A DNA stretch of 64,000 bases from Whitmania pigra. Its lineage: Eukaryota; Annelida; Clitellata; Hirudinida; Haemopidae. The translations under genes were made by a program, and so were the position numbers. The notes beneath the pieces are model-generated. The model had not been told where the DNA came from. It worked only from the letters and a program-made list of their open reading frames with translations, and did not search any database. This document shows positions 26,213 through 37,120 of the stretch, piece after piece; the stretch's first letter is position 1, and every line of letters begins with the position of its first letter. The DNA lies in the NCBI GenBank assembly GCA_021613335.1, contig JAJTWR010000308.1, positions 392,501-456,500 of the forward strand. The letters run 5' to 3'.

Positions 26213-27068
26213 CTTTTCAATAACCATGATGTGATATAGGATTGGCAGCAAGTAACAGTCCGGTATGTCCAATTCACCATCCAACATATGCGGATAAACT
26301 CTGAGGAAATGATCCAGTCTTCTCATATGACCTAGTGACGTGATGCTTTCCAATTTGACAGGTTTTTGGAGATCCTGAGCAAGAATTATGAGAATTGAGT
26401 TAACAAGAACCACGTTTAAAAGATCTTAAAAAAAAACAAATAAACTGTCTAAAAACAAAGGATCAAACCCTATCAATGGACTTTGTAATCCTTTTGATTT
26501 TCTGTTAAGTCCAAAACTGATGAGCATTCCCCTTTTTGACATTTCTTAATGAAAGTCTCTATCATCTCTAGCCTGCATTCAGATTTTGTGAGAAATATCT
26601 CCAATGAATATGAATCCCTTGAAGCCTTAAAAAATTTAACATCAATTCAAACTTTTTCAATGAATTTTATTTAAAACTAATTTTTGTATAAACAAACCTT
26701 AACGACCAAACTGGACTTTTTCCTGCTTTCAGACGATTCTATCACTTCTATCGTGGCCAAGCCTTTTTCTGCTAAAACTGCAAGCATCATTAGGCCTTGT
26801 TGGAATTTGTATCCATAGTCATTTCCAGCCTTGGCTCCAGCCTTCCAAAATTAATTATTTAACTGTTATTATGAAAATAACTTCATAGTGACATAAAACT
26901 ATGATTTAAAAATTTAAAACTTTAAAGATTTTAAAATTAAGCTTTAAATTAATAAAAAATAAGAAACGTTCCATCTAAAATTTGCAACAAACCAACCTTA
27001 ATGAGCAAATCCAAAACAGTCATGCCTTCATTTTCCGTACTTTTCAAAGGGTTTTTCTCTACCTCCCC
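26213..27068 (-). CDS. Unrecognised gene, four phase-0 exons (partial)
   Basis: Exons 27068-26997, 26841-26698, 26625-26482 and 26374-26213 are 72, 144, 144 and 162 nt. All begin and end in phase 0 with GT/AG borders, giving 174 continuous residues. The sequence is helical: TENEGMTVLDLLIKAGAKAG resembles the end of an ankyrin repeat, and later exons hold amphipathic stretches (YKFQQGLMMLAVLAEKGLAT, LEMIETFIKKCQKGE, YLLPILYHIMVIEK). Neither start nor stop is in view. Upstream the gene runs into the satellite array, and downstream the next sequence on this strand is the retrotransposon and the acidic exon of copy 2. That exon starts in another phase, so direct splicing between them is not supported. 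Equal-phase cassette exons suggest a repeat protein. Confidence 0.5.
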
Positions 27069-27208
27069 CTGCAAAAATAAGTATTTCGCTATTGCTTTAC
27101 TTATTCATAAAAACGTAATTCTCGACAAATTTTCAACTGGCTCCTTTCAAAATTTTCGACAAACTAACTTTTCCGGTAGTCTTCAAAATAGGATCCATTT
27201 CCATTTAA

Positions 27209-27291
27209 ATTCAGGACGTCCCTACCCGCCGGCAGAACACTCCCGTGAAGCTATCGGACGTTCAAAACGCTATCAGACACTAAAACAGCTT
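27209..27291. repeat. Dispersed-repeat head next to satellite
   Basis: Contains GACGTCCCTACCCGCC as at 11463, then GTGAAGCTATCGGACGT, whose reverse complement (ACGTCCGATAGCTTCAC) occurs at 35593. It marks the left edge of the satellite array and ties it to the dispersed repeat family. Confidence 0.5.
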
Positions 27292-28620
27292 AATTCAAGA
27301 GCAATTAACCGTCGCTTGCACTTAACAAAGTTTTTCGAATAAGATCTCATTCTTAAGAGATATATTCCAACTTTATCACATTAGCAAGCTCTTTGCGTAA
27401 AAACCTATAATTTTCAAGATATTTATGCTCAAACATCACGCAATAAAATCAGCCTAGAAAAACAGCCTTTAATTCAAGAGCAATTAACCGTCGCTTGCAC
27501 TTAACAAAGTTTTTCGAATAAGATCTCATTCTAAAGAGATATATTCCAACTTTATCACATTAGCAAGCTCTTTGCGTAAAAACCTATAATTTTCAAGATA
27601 TTTATGCTCAAACACCACGCACTAAAATCAGCCTAGAAAAACAGCCTTTAATTCAAGAGCAATTAACCGTCGTTTGCACTTAACAAAGTTTTTCGAATAA
27701 GATCTCATTCTAAAGAGATATATTCCAACTTTATCACATTAGCAAGCTCTTTCAATTCAACTGCAAAAAGCTGTCACTTAGACTAAACTATATTTTTTGA
27801 GTAAATTCTCATTTTGAAGACATAGCATCTATCTTTCTCATGTTTCTAACCACTTTTCCGTCAGACACTTATTTTTCAGGTTATTGAAGCTCAAACTTTA
27901 CGCATTATATAAGAAAACAGACTCGTTTCAAATGCATAAAACCGTAACTTAGACTTAACCAAATGTTTCGACAAAGGTCTCATTTTAAAGATATTTAATC
28001 TCATTTTTTTTAATTTCCAAAGACTTTGCCATCAGACACTTATTTTTCAGGTTATTAAGGCTCAAATTGTACTCACTGCCTCGGAAAACAGCCTCATTTC
28101 AAATGCAATTAACCGTAACTTAAACGTAACTAAATATTTCGACAAAGGTCTCATTCTAAAGAGATTTAACCTATCTTTATCAAGTTTGAGAGGCCTTTGC
28201 CATCAGACACTTATTTTTCAGGTTTATTAACGCTCAAAGTTTACGCACTAATTTTACGAACTGCCTCGGAACACAGCCTCATTTCAAATGCAATTAACCG
28301 TAACTTAGACTTAACTAAATGTTTCGACAAAGGTCTCATTTTAAAAATATTTAATTTCTGTTTTTTAAATTTCCAAGGCCTTTGCCATCAGACACTTATT
28401 TTTCAGGTTATTAACGTTCAAATTTCACGCACTAATTTTACGTACTACATAAACAGACTCATTTCAAATGCATAAAACCGTAACTTAGACTTAACTAAAT
28501 GTTTCGACAAAGGTCTCATTTTAAAAATATTTAATTTCTGTTTTTTAAATTTCCAAGGCCTTTGCCATCAGACACTTATTTTGCAGGTTATTAACGCTCA
28601 AATTATTCGCATTACCTCGG
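27292..28620. repeat. Satellite-like tandem array, about 170-185-bp units
   Basis: The first part repeats with an exact 179-bp period (AATTCAAGAGCAATTAACCG at 27292, 27471 and 27650). The second part is a diverged version with landmarks TCAGACACTTATTTTTCAGG near 27861, 28032, 28203, 28388 and 28568, spacing 171-185 bp. Both share the AATTAACCG(T)-CTTA-ACTAAA-TTTCGA-AGGTCTCATT skeleton, so they are one family of about seven to eight units. Short translated stretches within are not genes. Confidence 0.85.
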
Positions 28621-28639
28621 AAAAGAACCTCATTTCAAA

Positions 28640-29050
28640 TTTGAATTATTTTTATACTATACACGTGATAGCGGAGATGTGTTGTCACTACTCTTCCATT
28701 GTCAAATAGTAGTCAGTTTTACCACGTTCTATAGTCATTTGTTTCTTCATTTTTCATTGACATAATCATAAATTTTCTCATTTTCGTTAACAGTAAAATT
28801 CACAGTTTAACAATTATGTAAAGATTCTTTCATACGTGTCATAAAAAATAATTTTGTAACCAATCACAAACGAGCAAAAAAAGTACATTATTTGTTTCAA
28901 ATTTCAATGAACGGCAACAATTGGAACCTTAAAATGAAAGTGATTGTTTATTCATTGAAGTAAAATCATAAGAAAAATTTGAGTTGGTAAAAATGCGTAT
29001 AATAATGCGTATGATAATGATAATGACAATGACAATGACAATGACAATGG
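28640..29050. other. Non-coding
   Basis: AT-rich DNA between the satellite array and the trinucleotide tract. No feature seen. Confidence 0.5.
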
Positions 29051-29052
29051 CA

Positions 29053-29540
<488 letters not shown>

Positions 29541-30129
29541 CATCATTTTATTAATTTTTTTGATTTGTAATTAATAATAATAAATTGAATCAACTAAATA
29601 TTTTGAGTTTAGGCTAAGATTCGCATTAATTATGCGGAACGAATAAACCCATTTCAATGAAATCCTGGAAAAAGTAGGTTTGCTATAACGGAAAACCTTT
29701 CTTGTTTTAAAAGTCTTTTACGTTAAAAATAATGTTTAAAATAACATTTTTAAAACTTGGCAATGTAGCTACAACATAGCCAATAATAAACCCGTTATTT
29801 TGCCAATTAAATGTGTACATAAAATTATTGTTTTATGAGACTCTATTATTTCATGCTATTTGAAAATATTATTATTTTTATTATAAACCAGATTATGAAA
29901 ATGTCTCCAAGGTTTATGTCGCTCACTAGTAGATTTGAAATATCAAGTCGTGCAAGTTTCGCTATTGACTACTTTATCGTGAATATCTCTCAAGCGAATT
30001 TAAATTGGAACTTCAAATTGCAGAATATGAAAGAAAACTTCATATTCTAACATGTGTAACAGAATGGGCTTTCTAAAATTGGTTGAAGTCGAGATTTTAG
30101 GCACTTTTATGCAGTGTTGCAGATCATTT
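29541..30129. other. Non-coding
   Basis: AT-rich spacer with no supportable feature, up to the target site of the second retrotransposon. Confidence 0.5.
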
Positions 30130-30133
30130 GTTA

Positions 30134-30289
30134 TGTAGTGACCGCACATCCCTACTAAGAATGTTTTGGTCTTTTTTGTTCTCCGAGTTTTTACCGCGCT
30201 GATGCTTTTCATTGTCGTCAATCCGTTTATGAGTTATACCGATTGTGCGTTCGATTAAAAGTCAAGTGTTAGCCTGGTTAATTACTTCA
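30134..30289 (+). repeat. 5' LTR of CsRn1-like element
   Basis: 156 bp, starts TGTAGTGACCG and ends TTAATTACTTCA. The tRNA-Trp-type primer site begins 1 nt after it. Confidence 0.95.
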
Positions 30290-30321
30290 TTGGTGACCCC
30301 GACTCTGAGCAAAACTCAAAA

Positions 30322-31053
30322 ATGGAATCGCAAGCTGCTTCAATTTCTATCAAACCGATTGTTTTCAACCCAGCGGAGGCATCGGCTTGGTTCAGAATAA
30401 TGGAAGCACAATTTACTCTTTCCAACATCACGGTTAGCTCAACCAGGTTTTACCACGCATTGGCAGCCCTACCAGGGTCTGTTGTGATGTGCCTTGATGA
30501 TGACACTGTGGAGGCCATGGATTACGAACGTCTGAAGAGTGCAGTGCTCGAGCAAACCATGCCCAACAAAGCGGAGCTCTTCGACCAGTTCCTGCAACAA
30601 AATCCGCTAACAGGCCGGCCTTCGCAACATTTGGTAGCCATGAGAAAACTAGCGCAACAAGTGGGAGCACCTGACGACATGGTTCGCCACAGATTCCAGA
30701 AATCGTTGCCTGCCAATTTGGCCCTGGTCATTGCAGCACAGAAGAACTTGCCTTTGGAAGAGGTGGGGAAATTGGCAGACGAATTAATTACCATGACATC
30801 AGTTCAGCACACACAGGCGATCCAGGAACCAACACTGGATGTTGATGCAATCAAAAAAACCACAGGAACCAACAGAACACTGGAGCCATTCACTCCAGGT
30901 CAACTACCAAAAGTTTGTCGTGCACACATTTATTTTGGTCTTGAGGCTAAATCCTGCCGACCCTGGTGCGTTTGGCCAGACAAGCGTGGGGCTCGAGTTG
31001 CCCAGTCTAGGAATGCTTCTCCGGTGTCCCACAAGCCAAGGTCGGAAAACTAG
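30322..31053 (+). CDS. Gag of CsRn1-like element
   Basis: 243 residues starting MESQAASISIKPIVFNP and containing WFRIMEAQF, typical of this Gag class. Near the C-terminus C199-x2-H202-x9-C212-x3-C216 is the CHCC knuckle that replaces the common CCHC in CsRn1 relatives. The stop TAG at 31051 directly follows GGAAAAC (31044-31050), where a -1 slip would enter the pol frame. The pol frame is open from about 31010, so the overlap is about 40 nt. Confidence 0.9.
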   Translation: MESQAASISIKPIVFNPAEASAWFRIMEAQFTLSNITVSSTRFYHALAALPGSVVMCLDDDTVEAMDYERLKSAVLEQTMPNKAELFDQFLQQNPLTGRPSQHLVAMRKLAQQVGAPDDMVRHRFQKSLPANLALVIAAQKNLPLEEVGKLADELITMTSVQHTQAIQEPTLDVDAIKKTTGTNRTLEPFTPGQLPKVCRAHIYFGLEAKSCRPWCVWPDKRGARVAQSRNASPVSHKPRSEN

Positions 31054-31091
31054 AAGGGGCCACTTCGGTTGCGACCATCGAAGGTGCCCCT

Positions 31092-34000
31092 ATGTTTTAT
31101 GTCGCATTTTTCACAACAGCTAAAACCATACGTCATCAATTCAAGTTTCTAGTCGACACCGGATCAGCAGTATCGATCATTCCCCCAAAAGCGTTATCAA
31201 ACATTTTAGTTCCAATCAGAGCAACAAACGTCAAGTTGAACACAGCCAACGGTATGCCTCTCGAGATTCATGGAGAAGTTACACTAACGATAAGCAGTCA
31301 AGACCTCCGAAGAGAATTCACCTGGACGTTCATAGTGGCAGTCACCACACAACCAATATTAGGGGCTGATTTCTTCATTCATCACCATCTACTTGTTGAC
31401 TGTCGCAACCGCCAACTTCTGGACACGAAGACGTCACTCTCCTCGGCAATGATAACAACGGTTGGGGAGATTATAGCCCCTGTGTTCGACTGTCCACCTG
31501 ACACCCCCCCACTCATCAAGGCATTAATAGAACGTCATACTGCTCTGGTTGGCCCTTGGCAGATAAACCTCCGTCCACCTTCATCGTCAGCACAGCACAC
31601 AATTGAACTAACTTCAAACAAACCAATCTGTTCCCGTTTTCGACAACTCCCACCTGACAAATTTGAGGCAGCTAAACAAGAATTCGCTATGCTCTTAAAG
31701 GCTGGGATTGTTCGACAATCTAGCAGTTGTTATTCCAGCCCGCTACACATGGTTCCAAAAAAGGACAACCAATGGCGGCCCTGTGGAGATTATCGGAAAC
31801 TCAACAGTGTCACCAAACCTGACAGATATCCCCTGCCAAGAATTTCTGATGTGACAAGCCGACTCAGTGGCAGTTCAGTATTCAGCAAATTAGATTTGGT
31901 TAAGGCATATTACAACATCCCCATTCATCCAGATGACATCCCAAAGACAGCCGTTACAACTCCTTTTGGTTTGTTTGAATTTACTCGCATGCCATTCGGT
32001 CTCAGAAATGCAACTCAAACATTCCAAAGATTCATGGATGTAACTTTTCAAGACTTGCCATTTGTTTGTGTGTATATTGACGATATCTTGGTAGCCTCAA
32101 ACAATGAGCATGAGCATCTACAACACCTCAGAACTGTCTTTCAGCGGCTGGAGGAAAACAACCTCCGGATCAACGTCAGTAAATGTATGTTTGCCCAGAG
32201 CTCTGTTGTATTTCTAGGCCATAGACTATCTTTGACTGGAATATCACCACCTGAAGATAACACACGAGCCATCATCGATTTTCCTAAACCGAAAGACTAT
32301 GCAGGTTTACGACGTTTTATTGGCATGATTGGATATTATAGATCATTCATCCCTCATTTTGCCCAGATATCTGCCCCCTTGTATACTCTTTTGGGAAGTA
32401 CAAATCAACGTAACCATCAATTGACGTGGGAAACCTCTCAGTGCAAAGCTTTTGAAGATGTAAAATCATCTCTAGCAGATGCGGCGAATCTTCGTTACAT
32501 TAGCAAGTCTAGTAACCTATACCACCTAGTGACTGATGCATCTTCGGTAGCCATCGGTGCGGCACTTCATCAGGTTGTTTTGGGCATGCCACAGCCAATT
32601 GCTTTTTATTCCAAGAGACTTTCTAAAACAGAATCAATATACTCTGCATTTGACAAAGAGCTTTTGGCAGCATACTTAGCTGTCCTCCATTTCAAGCACA
32701 TCATTGAAGGCAGAGAACTCCATTTATTTACAGACCACAAACCCATCTGCCAAGCTTTTCAATCCAACAGGGACCAGAAGACCCACATGCAACAGCGACG
32801 TCTCTCCATCATCTCTGAATATGTGACTGAAATACATCACATCAGAGGAGCTGAAAACATAGTAGCAGATGCACTTTCCAGGCCAGTCACTGCACTACAA
32901 CTAGAACACCCAGATCTAGCAAGTATTGCCAAAGCACAGACTGAAGATCCAGAAATACAAAAGTGCAAGGATGCTCTCACATCCCATCAACTCTCGGCGG
33001 ACTTGACAATTCTTTGCGAAAACAGCTCAATTTATCCCCGTCCATATGTTCCCTTAGCACAACGACAATCAGTGTTTAGGCACCTTCACAATCTGGCACA
33101 TCCAGGTATACGAGGATCTACTAATTTGATTGCAACAAGGTATTATTGGCCTAAAATGAAAGGGGACATCAAACAATGGGTCAACAACTGCTTAGACTGT
33201 CAGAAAGCCAAGGTCAATCGTCACAACAAGAGTATCCCAGAACAACCCATGTATCCATTCAATGATCGATTTCAAACAGTTCACATGGACATAGTAGGAC
33301 CTCTGAAACCTTCAAAAACACTTGGTTCTCATTACACCTCAGAGATGCAATATGTTGTGACACTCATCGACAGAGCAACGCGTTGGTTTGAATGTGTTCC
33401 CGTAGCCTCAATCACAGCTACCACAGTTGCTGAGGCATTTTTAACCCACTGGATTAGTAGATTTGGAGTACCATTGTGCCTCACTACAGATCAAGGACGA
33501 CAGTTTGAAAGCAGTCTCTTCAATGCTTTGTCCCATTCTATTGGTTTTCATCGATTACGCACCACTGCTTATCATCCTCAGTCCAATGGGATGATCGAGC
33601 GTTTCCATAGAACACTCAAGACAGCACTTGTGTCTCGAAATGAAGAATGGCTCATAGCACTTCCAATAGTTTGCTTAGCATTGAGAGCTTTACCGACTGA
33701 ACATGGGTATTCACCGTTTACAGCCATGACAGGCTCAGACATCTTGATGCCACATGTCTTCTTTCACAAAGCGAATCCTTCTACTAAGGAACAGTTTGAA
33801 GCAATCCAGCAACTCCACAAGCACATGCGTCAACTGGACTTTACAACTCTCTCTGAAGGTATACACCATGGTCGAACCATCCGCCCACAGTCAGTTACCT
33901 TGCAACCTGGACAATATGTCTGGTTGCGGATAGATAGAGTTCGACAACCTTTAGAGGCTCCATACCAGGGTCCTTACAAAGTCCTTGATACCAAGCAACA

Positions 34001-34217
34001 TATTGTCAAGATAGAACTTCCCGATGGATCCACCAGTTGTGTTTCACTGGATCGTGTCAAACTTGCCAAGATGCCGATGACGACGCCAGGGACGCCGGTC
34101 GACCAGACAGCTCCTGCATCCATCACAAATTTTCCCAATAACTCACCTGAACCCACACGCACAAGATCAGGAAGGTGTGTACGTTTCAATCATCACCGGG
34201 ATCACATCTACTACTGA
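31092..34217 (+). CDS. Pol of CsRn1-like element
   Basis: 1041 residues counted from the first ATG; translation probably enters upstream by frameshifting from gag. Protease D22-T-G (FLVDTGSAVSIIP), reverse transcriptase Y328-I-D-D, RNase H D482 (VTDASS) and FTDHKP, integrase HHCC region (H-x3-H with LDCQKAK) and catalytic D733, D800, E836 with 35 residues between the last two. A short purine-rich stretch and the 3' LTR follow. No inactivating change is seen. Confidence 0.95.
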   Translation: MFYVAFFTTAKTIRHQFKFLVDTGSAVSIIPPKALSNILVPIRATNVKLNTANGMPLEIHGEVTLTISSQDLRREFTWTFIVAVTTQPILGADFFIHHHLLVDCRNRQLLDTKTSLSSAMITTVGEIIAPVFDCPPDTPPLIKALIERHTALVGPWQINLRPPSSSAQHTIELTSNKPICSRFRQLPPDKFEAAKQEFAMLLKAGIVRQSSSCYSSPLHMVPKKDNQWRPCGDYRKLNSVTKPDRYPLPRISDVTSRLSGSSVFSKLDLVKAYYNIPIHPDDIPKTAVTTPFGLFEFTRMPFGLRNATQTFQRFMDVTFQDLPFVCVYIDDILVASNNEHEHLQHLRTVFQRLEENNLRINVSKCMFAQSSVVFLGHRLSLTGISPPEDNTRAIIDFPKPKDYAGLRRFIGMIGYYRSFIPHFAQISAPLYTLLGSTNQRNHQLTWETSQCKAFEDVKSSLADAANLRYISKSSNLYHLVTDASSVAIGAALHQVVLGMPQPIAFYSKRLSKTESIYSAFDKELLAAYLAVLHFKHIIEGRELHLFTDHKPICQAFQSNRDQKTHMQQRRLSIISEYVTEIHHIRGAENIVADALSRPVTALQLEHPDLASIAKAQTEDPEIQKCKDALTSHQLSADLTILCENSSIYPRPYVPLAQRQSVFRHLHNLAHPGIRGSTNLIATRYYWPKMKGDIKQWVNNCLDCQKAKVNRHNKSIPEQPMYPFNDRFQTVHMDIVGPLKPSKTLGSHYTSEMQYVVTLIDRATRWFECVPVASITATTVAEAFLTHWISRFGVPLCLTTDQGRQFESSLFNALSHSIGFHRLRTTAYHPQSNGMIERFHRTLKTALVSRNEEWLIALPIVCLALRALPTEHGYSPFTAMTGSDILMPHVFFHKANPSTKEQFEAIQQLHKHMRQLDFTTLSEGIHHGRTIRPQSVTLQPGQYVWLRIDRVRQPLEAPYQGPYKVLDTKQHIVKIELPDGSTSCVSLDRVKLAKMPMTTPGTPVDQTAPASITNFPNNSPEPTRTRSGRCVRFNHHRDHIYY

Positions 34218-34243
34218 CTCCGTCTTCCCAGGGGGGAGCTCAC

Positions 34244-34399
34244 TGTAGTGACCGCACATCCCTACTAAGAATGTTTTGGTCTTTTTTGTTCTCCGAGTTT
34301 TTACCGCGCTGATGCTTTTCATTGTCGTCAATCCGTTTATGAGTTATACCGATTGTGCGTTCGATTAAAAGTCAAGTGTTAGCCTGGTTAATTACTTCA
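34244..34399 (+). repeat. 3' LTR of CsRn1-like element
   Basis: 156 bp, identical by eye to the 5' LTR; preceded by a G-rich tract (CCAGGGGGGAGCTCAC). Confidence 0.95.
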
Positions 34400-34851
34400 G
34401 TTATATCTTTCTAAATATGAAGTTCAAAAGTTTTTTTCTGTGATTATAATATTAGTTAGATTGTAATTACCTATAAATTTATAAAATTATTCTTAAACGA
34501 AAATGAATGTTTGTTTTAAACACATTTTTATTAATATCTTGCTAAATATATGTAGTTAGAATTTCAACTTCAGACATGTTTGTCTCCAAGTCATTGGTGA
34601 TATTTAAATGTAGTACTTGTACTTTAGAATGTAGTATTAAAAGAATTTGAACGCAATTTTACGCTAATATATTCATTTCAATATTGTTCACTTTTAAACA
34701 CACTATACTCTCGATCTCCTATTGTCTCGATTACGATAAGCTCAACAGAATCGATCTGAAAAAAAAAACAAGGATATGGATTTAATTCTCAGCATGGAAT
34801 ATAGGCATAAAAAAAAATTAGCCCTTGGTCTGAGTCAACCTTAAGACAAAA

Positions 34852-35120
34852 GGGGTCATCCATAAAAAACGCCCGAAAATGGTGGAGCGCTTCTAAAGCA
34901 TACTAATGCTGAAGGGGGAGGGCAATTATTTTTGTTGAATAAAAACGAAATAATTTTTAAATTTTAGAAATGTATATGTTTTAATGATTTTATTTTAATT
35001 TTTTAAATATTATTTTATTGACATTTGGGTACGTCCATAAAGTATGTCATGCTCGAGGAGGATGTCTAAGAAATTGTGACAAATTAAAAATTACAGTTAA
35101 GATTTATTGTGGACGACCCC
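34852..35120. mobile_element. Probable MITE with GGGGTC termini
   Basis: A 269-bp segment begins GGGGTCATCCATAAA and ends TTTATTGTGGACGACCCC, whose reverse complement is GGGGTCGTCCACAATAAA. The ends are thus imperfect terminal inverted repeats. An internal TACGTCCATAAAGTATGTCA resembles the terminus again. No coding sequence and no clear target duplication. Confidence 0.5.
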
Positions 35121-35584
35121 CAAAGAGAAAAAGCGTCTTCTAATTCAAATTTTGTTTGGTTTCTGTGCGCGCAAATAGAAAATTGCCGTCACTACATAAC
35201 TACGCTTGAGATTCTAGTTAACTTTATTTTGATGATTTCTTATTTTCTTTTTAATTTTTAAAATGTTCAAAGGAAGACGTCAATAATCGTAATGTCTTAT
35301 TAATCTCAAGTTATATTCTGGGGATCGGCTTCAAAAGATCGACATTTTGCTAAGGACACCGCAACTTAACAAAAAGTTAAAATTGTTAATTAACTAAACA
35401 TAATTGCAATTGTTTTTATAAACACATTTCTTTCAGTACACCATATTTCAGACATTTTTGTTATTTTTGAGATTATCCCCATATCCAAAAATACATCAAT
35501 ATATCAACAACCGGCCACATTTGTTTATTTACATTTTATTACCCGGCTGCCCATACTTGCTTGTTGTTATTTATATTTACATCA

Positions 35585-35825
35585 CCCAGCGGACGTCCGA
35601 TAGCTTCACTCTTGTGCCGGCAGAACAGCTATTTATCGAAAGATAAGTAAACAACTGCTTCTATAAATAACTTCACATTGCAATAAAGTTGTAAGATTAT
35701 ATTATAAAGAATAAGGTTACATCAAAACCTTAGCGAACTTATAAATATTAACAAATTGATGAATTATAAATTAGTGACTTTATGAAATTGTTTATATAAT
35801 TCAGATCAATCAGATGTAAAAAGTT
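35585..35825 (+). repeat. Dispersed repeat, copy 2
   Basis: GAACAGCTATTTATCGAAAG and the following roughly 190 bp match 11480-11756 closely (minus the insert there). Upstream, ACGTCCGATAGCTTCAC is the reverse complement of sequence at 27241-27270. Confidence 0.55.
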
Positions 35826-35839
35826 ATGTAAAAAGAATG

Positions 35840-36222
35840 TTAAAAATATTTTACAAATTCGCGATGTAGCTTGTGACAGCTGTCAGGGGCTTTAGGTGTA
35901 GGTCTTTCATCACATAACCCCAATCCTTCTACATTGCCTCCAAAATTAAGGGAAAATTTTAGGTTATTTTTTTTGTTCTGAGATTTTTTTAATAAAAAGT
36001 TTATGTATGTTTTGAGGAATGCAGAAAACCATGCCAGCAAATTCTGAATTAGAAATTTTTTAATTTAAAAATTTAAAATTTTTTATTATTAAAAAAAACG
36101 ATTACAAAATCGTATTTACACACATCAGACATAACATGAAACTTAAACTTGACTGTTTTCAGAAGCTGTGAGCGTTAATGGAAAGCCCAAAATAAGGTCG
36201 TTAAGTAAATAAGTTTTTGAAA
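35840..36222. other. Mostly non-coding; weak exon candidate on the minus strand
   Basis: On the minus strand from about 35951 to 35840 a frame after TTTTGGAG reads GNVEGLGLCDERPTPKAPDS and ends HREFVKYF plus stop. Composition is coding-like but no partner exon or family was found. The rest, up to the MRPS12 start, shows nothing. Confidence 0.2.
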
Positions 36223-37120
36223 ATGTCTGCACTAGGTCGTGTCGGACAGTTGTTCCTTACCCAAACTGCTAAAACTTTTTTGATTGGGACTTCTAAAGTG
36301 GCCGGTATTTTGTTTTAATTTTTCAATTCATCTTGCTCGAATAGGACGAATTTCTATAATTAAATCATCATTCACATATAAACTTGCCAAATACTAATAC
36401 AACATTAAATTGAATTGAGATGTTTCTATTAGTGATGGTCTGCTACATGATAGGCATTATTTTATCTTTCATAGGCATTAAAACATCTATCATTTAAGAT
36501 GTCTCTTACATTATTTTATTATTATTTTAATATAAAATATTTACGAAATGATAGATTAATAAATGTTTGTTGTAAAAAATTTAATACCAGCTAACAAGGA
36601 TTATTTTTCTTCAGCTCAGGCATGGACTAATTGCATGAAGGCCTCAACTTTCACAAAATCTCTTGCTCCATCTTGTAGCACTAATATGATTTCCAGAGTA
36701 ACTTCTATCTTGAAGCCCACATTTGTTAATTTTCAAAGCACAAACATCAGGAACTTTGAAACGTTTTCATTTCAAGAGGACCTCAGTAAATTTTTGAGAA
36801 GACGGATTGAAAAGGGACTTCCTCGATTCAGCAGGAAAAGAGTGAGCTACACTGGTGGCAAACCATTTTTGAAGGGGGTTGTCCTTAAAACAATTATTAG
36901 AAAACCGAAGAAACCTAACTCAGCCAACAGAAAGTGTGTTCAAGTTCGGCTCAGCAACGGAAAAGAGACTGTTGCATACATACCTGGCGTTGGACACAAT
37001 CTTCAGGAGCATCATGTTGTCTTAGTCAGGGGTGGCAAAGCAAAGGACTTGCCCGGAGTTAAATTAACATGTGTAAGAGGAAAGCATGATCTTCAACATG
37101 TCAAGAAAGTTCAGCAGTGA
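36223..37120 (+). CDS. MRPS12: Mitochondrial small-subunit ribosomal protein uS12m
   Basis: Part of the mitochondrial ribosome decoding centre. Two exons are favoured: 36223-36297 (25 residues, [20 protein letters not shown], basic and hydroxyl-rich like a mitochondrial presequence) and 36620-37120, joined in phase 0 across a GTGGCC donor and a TTTTTCTTCAGCTCAG acceptor. This gives 191 residues. The conserved uS12 core is clear: [40 protein letters not shown] and the C-terminal [11 protein letters not shown]. The proline-lysine-rich decoding loop is intact. An alternative unspliced start at 36563 would translate the polypyrimidine tract and is less likely. An AATAAA-type signal follows near 37166. 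Confidence 0.93.

Larger units (their letters stand above)
30130..34403 (+). mobile_element. Ty3/gypsy LTR retrotransposon, CsRn1-like, very young
   Basis: Element 30134-34399 flanked by a 4-bp target duplication GTTA (30130-30133 and 34400-34403). The two 156-bp LTRs (30134-30289, 34244-34399) look identical by eye, with TG..CA ends. The primer-binding site from 30291, TGGTGACCCCGAC, matches the 3' end of tRNA-Trp, the hallmark of the CsRn1 group. Gag carries the CHCC-type motif of that group. Gag and Pol are in different frames (-1 relation). Both reading frames are open, so it is a candidate active element. Confidence 0.95.

Noticed and set aside
27292..28620. CRISPR-like array
   Set aside because: Repeats are about 180 bp and contiguous with no unique spacers, in a eukaryotic genome; it is a satellite.
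36563..36619. MRPS12 start at 36563 without an intron
   Set aside because: The extra residues translate the polypyrimidine tract TTATTTTTCTTCAG; splicing from 36297 gives a proper presequence in phase.
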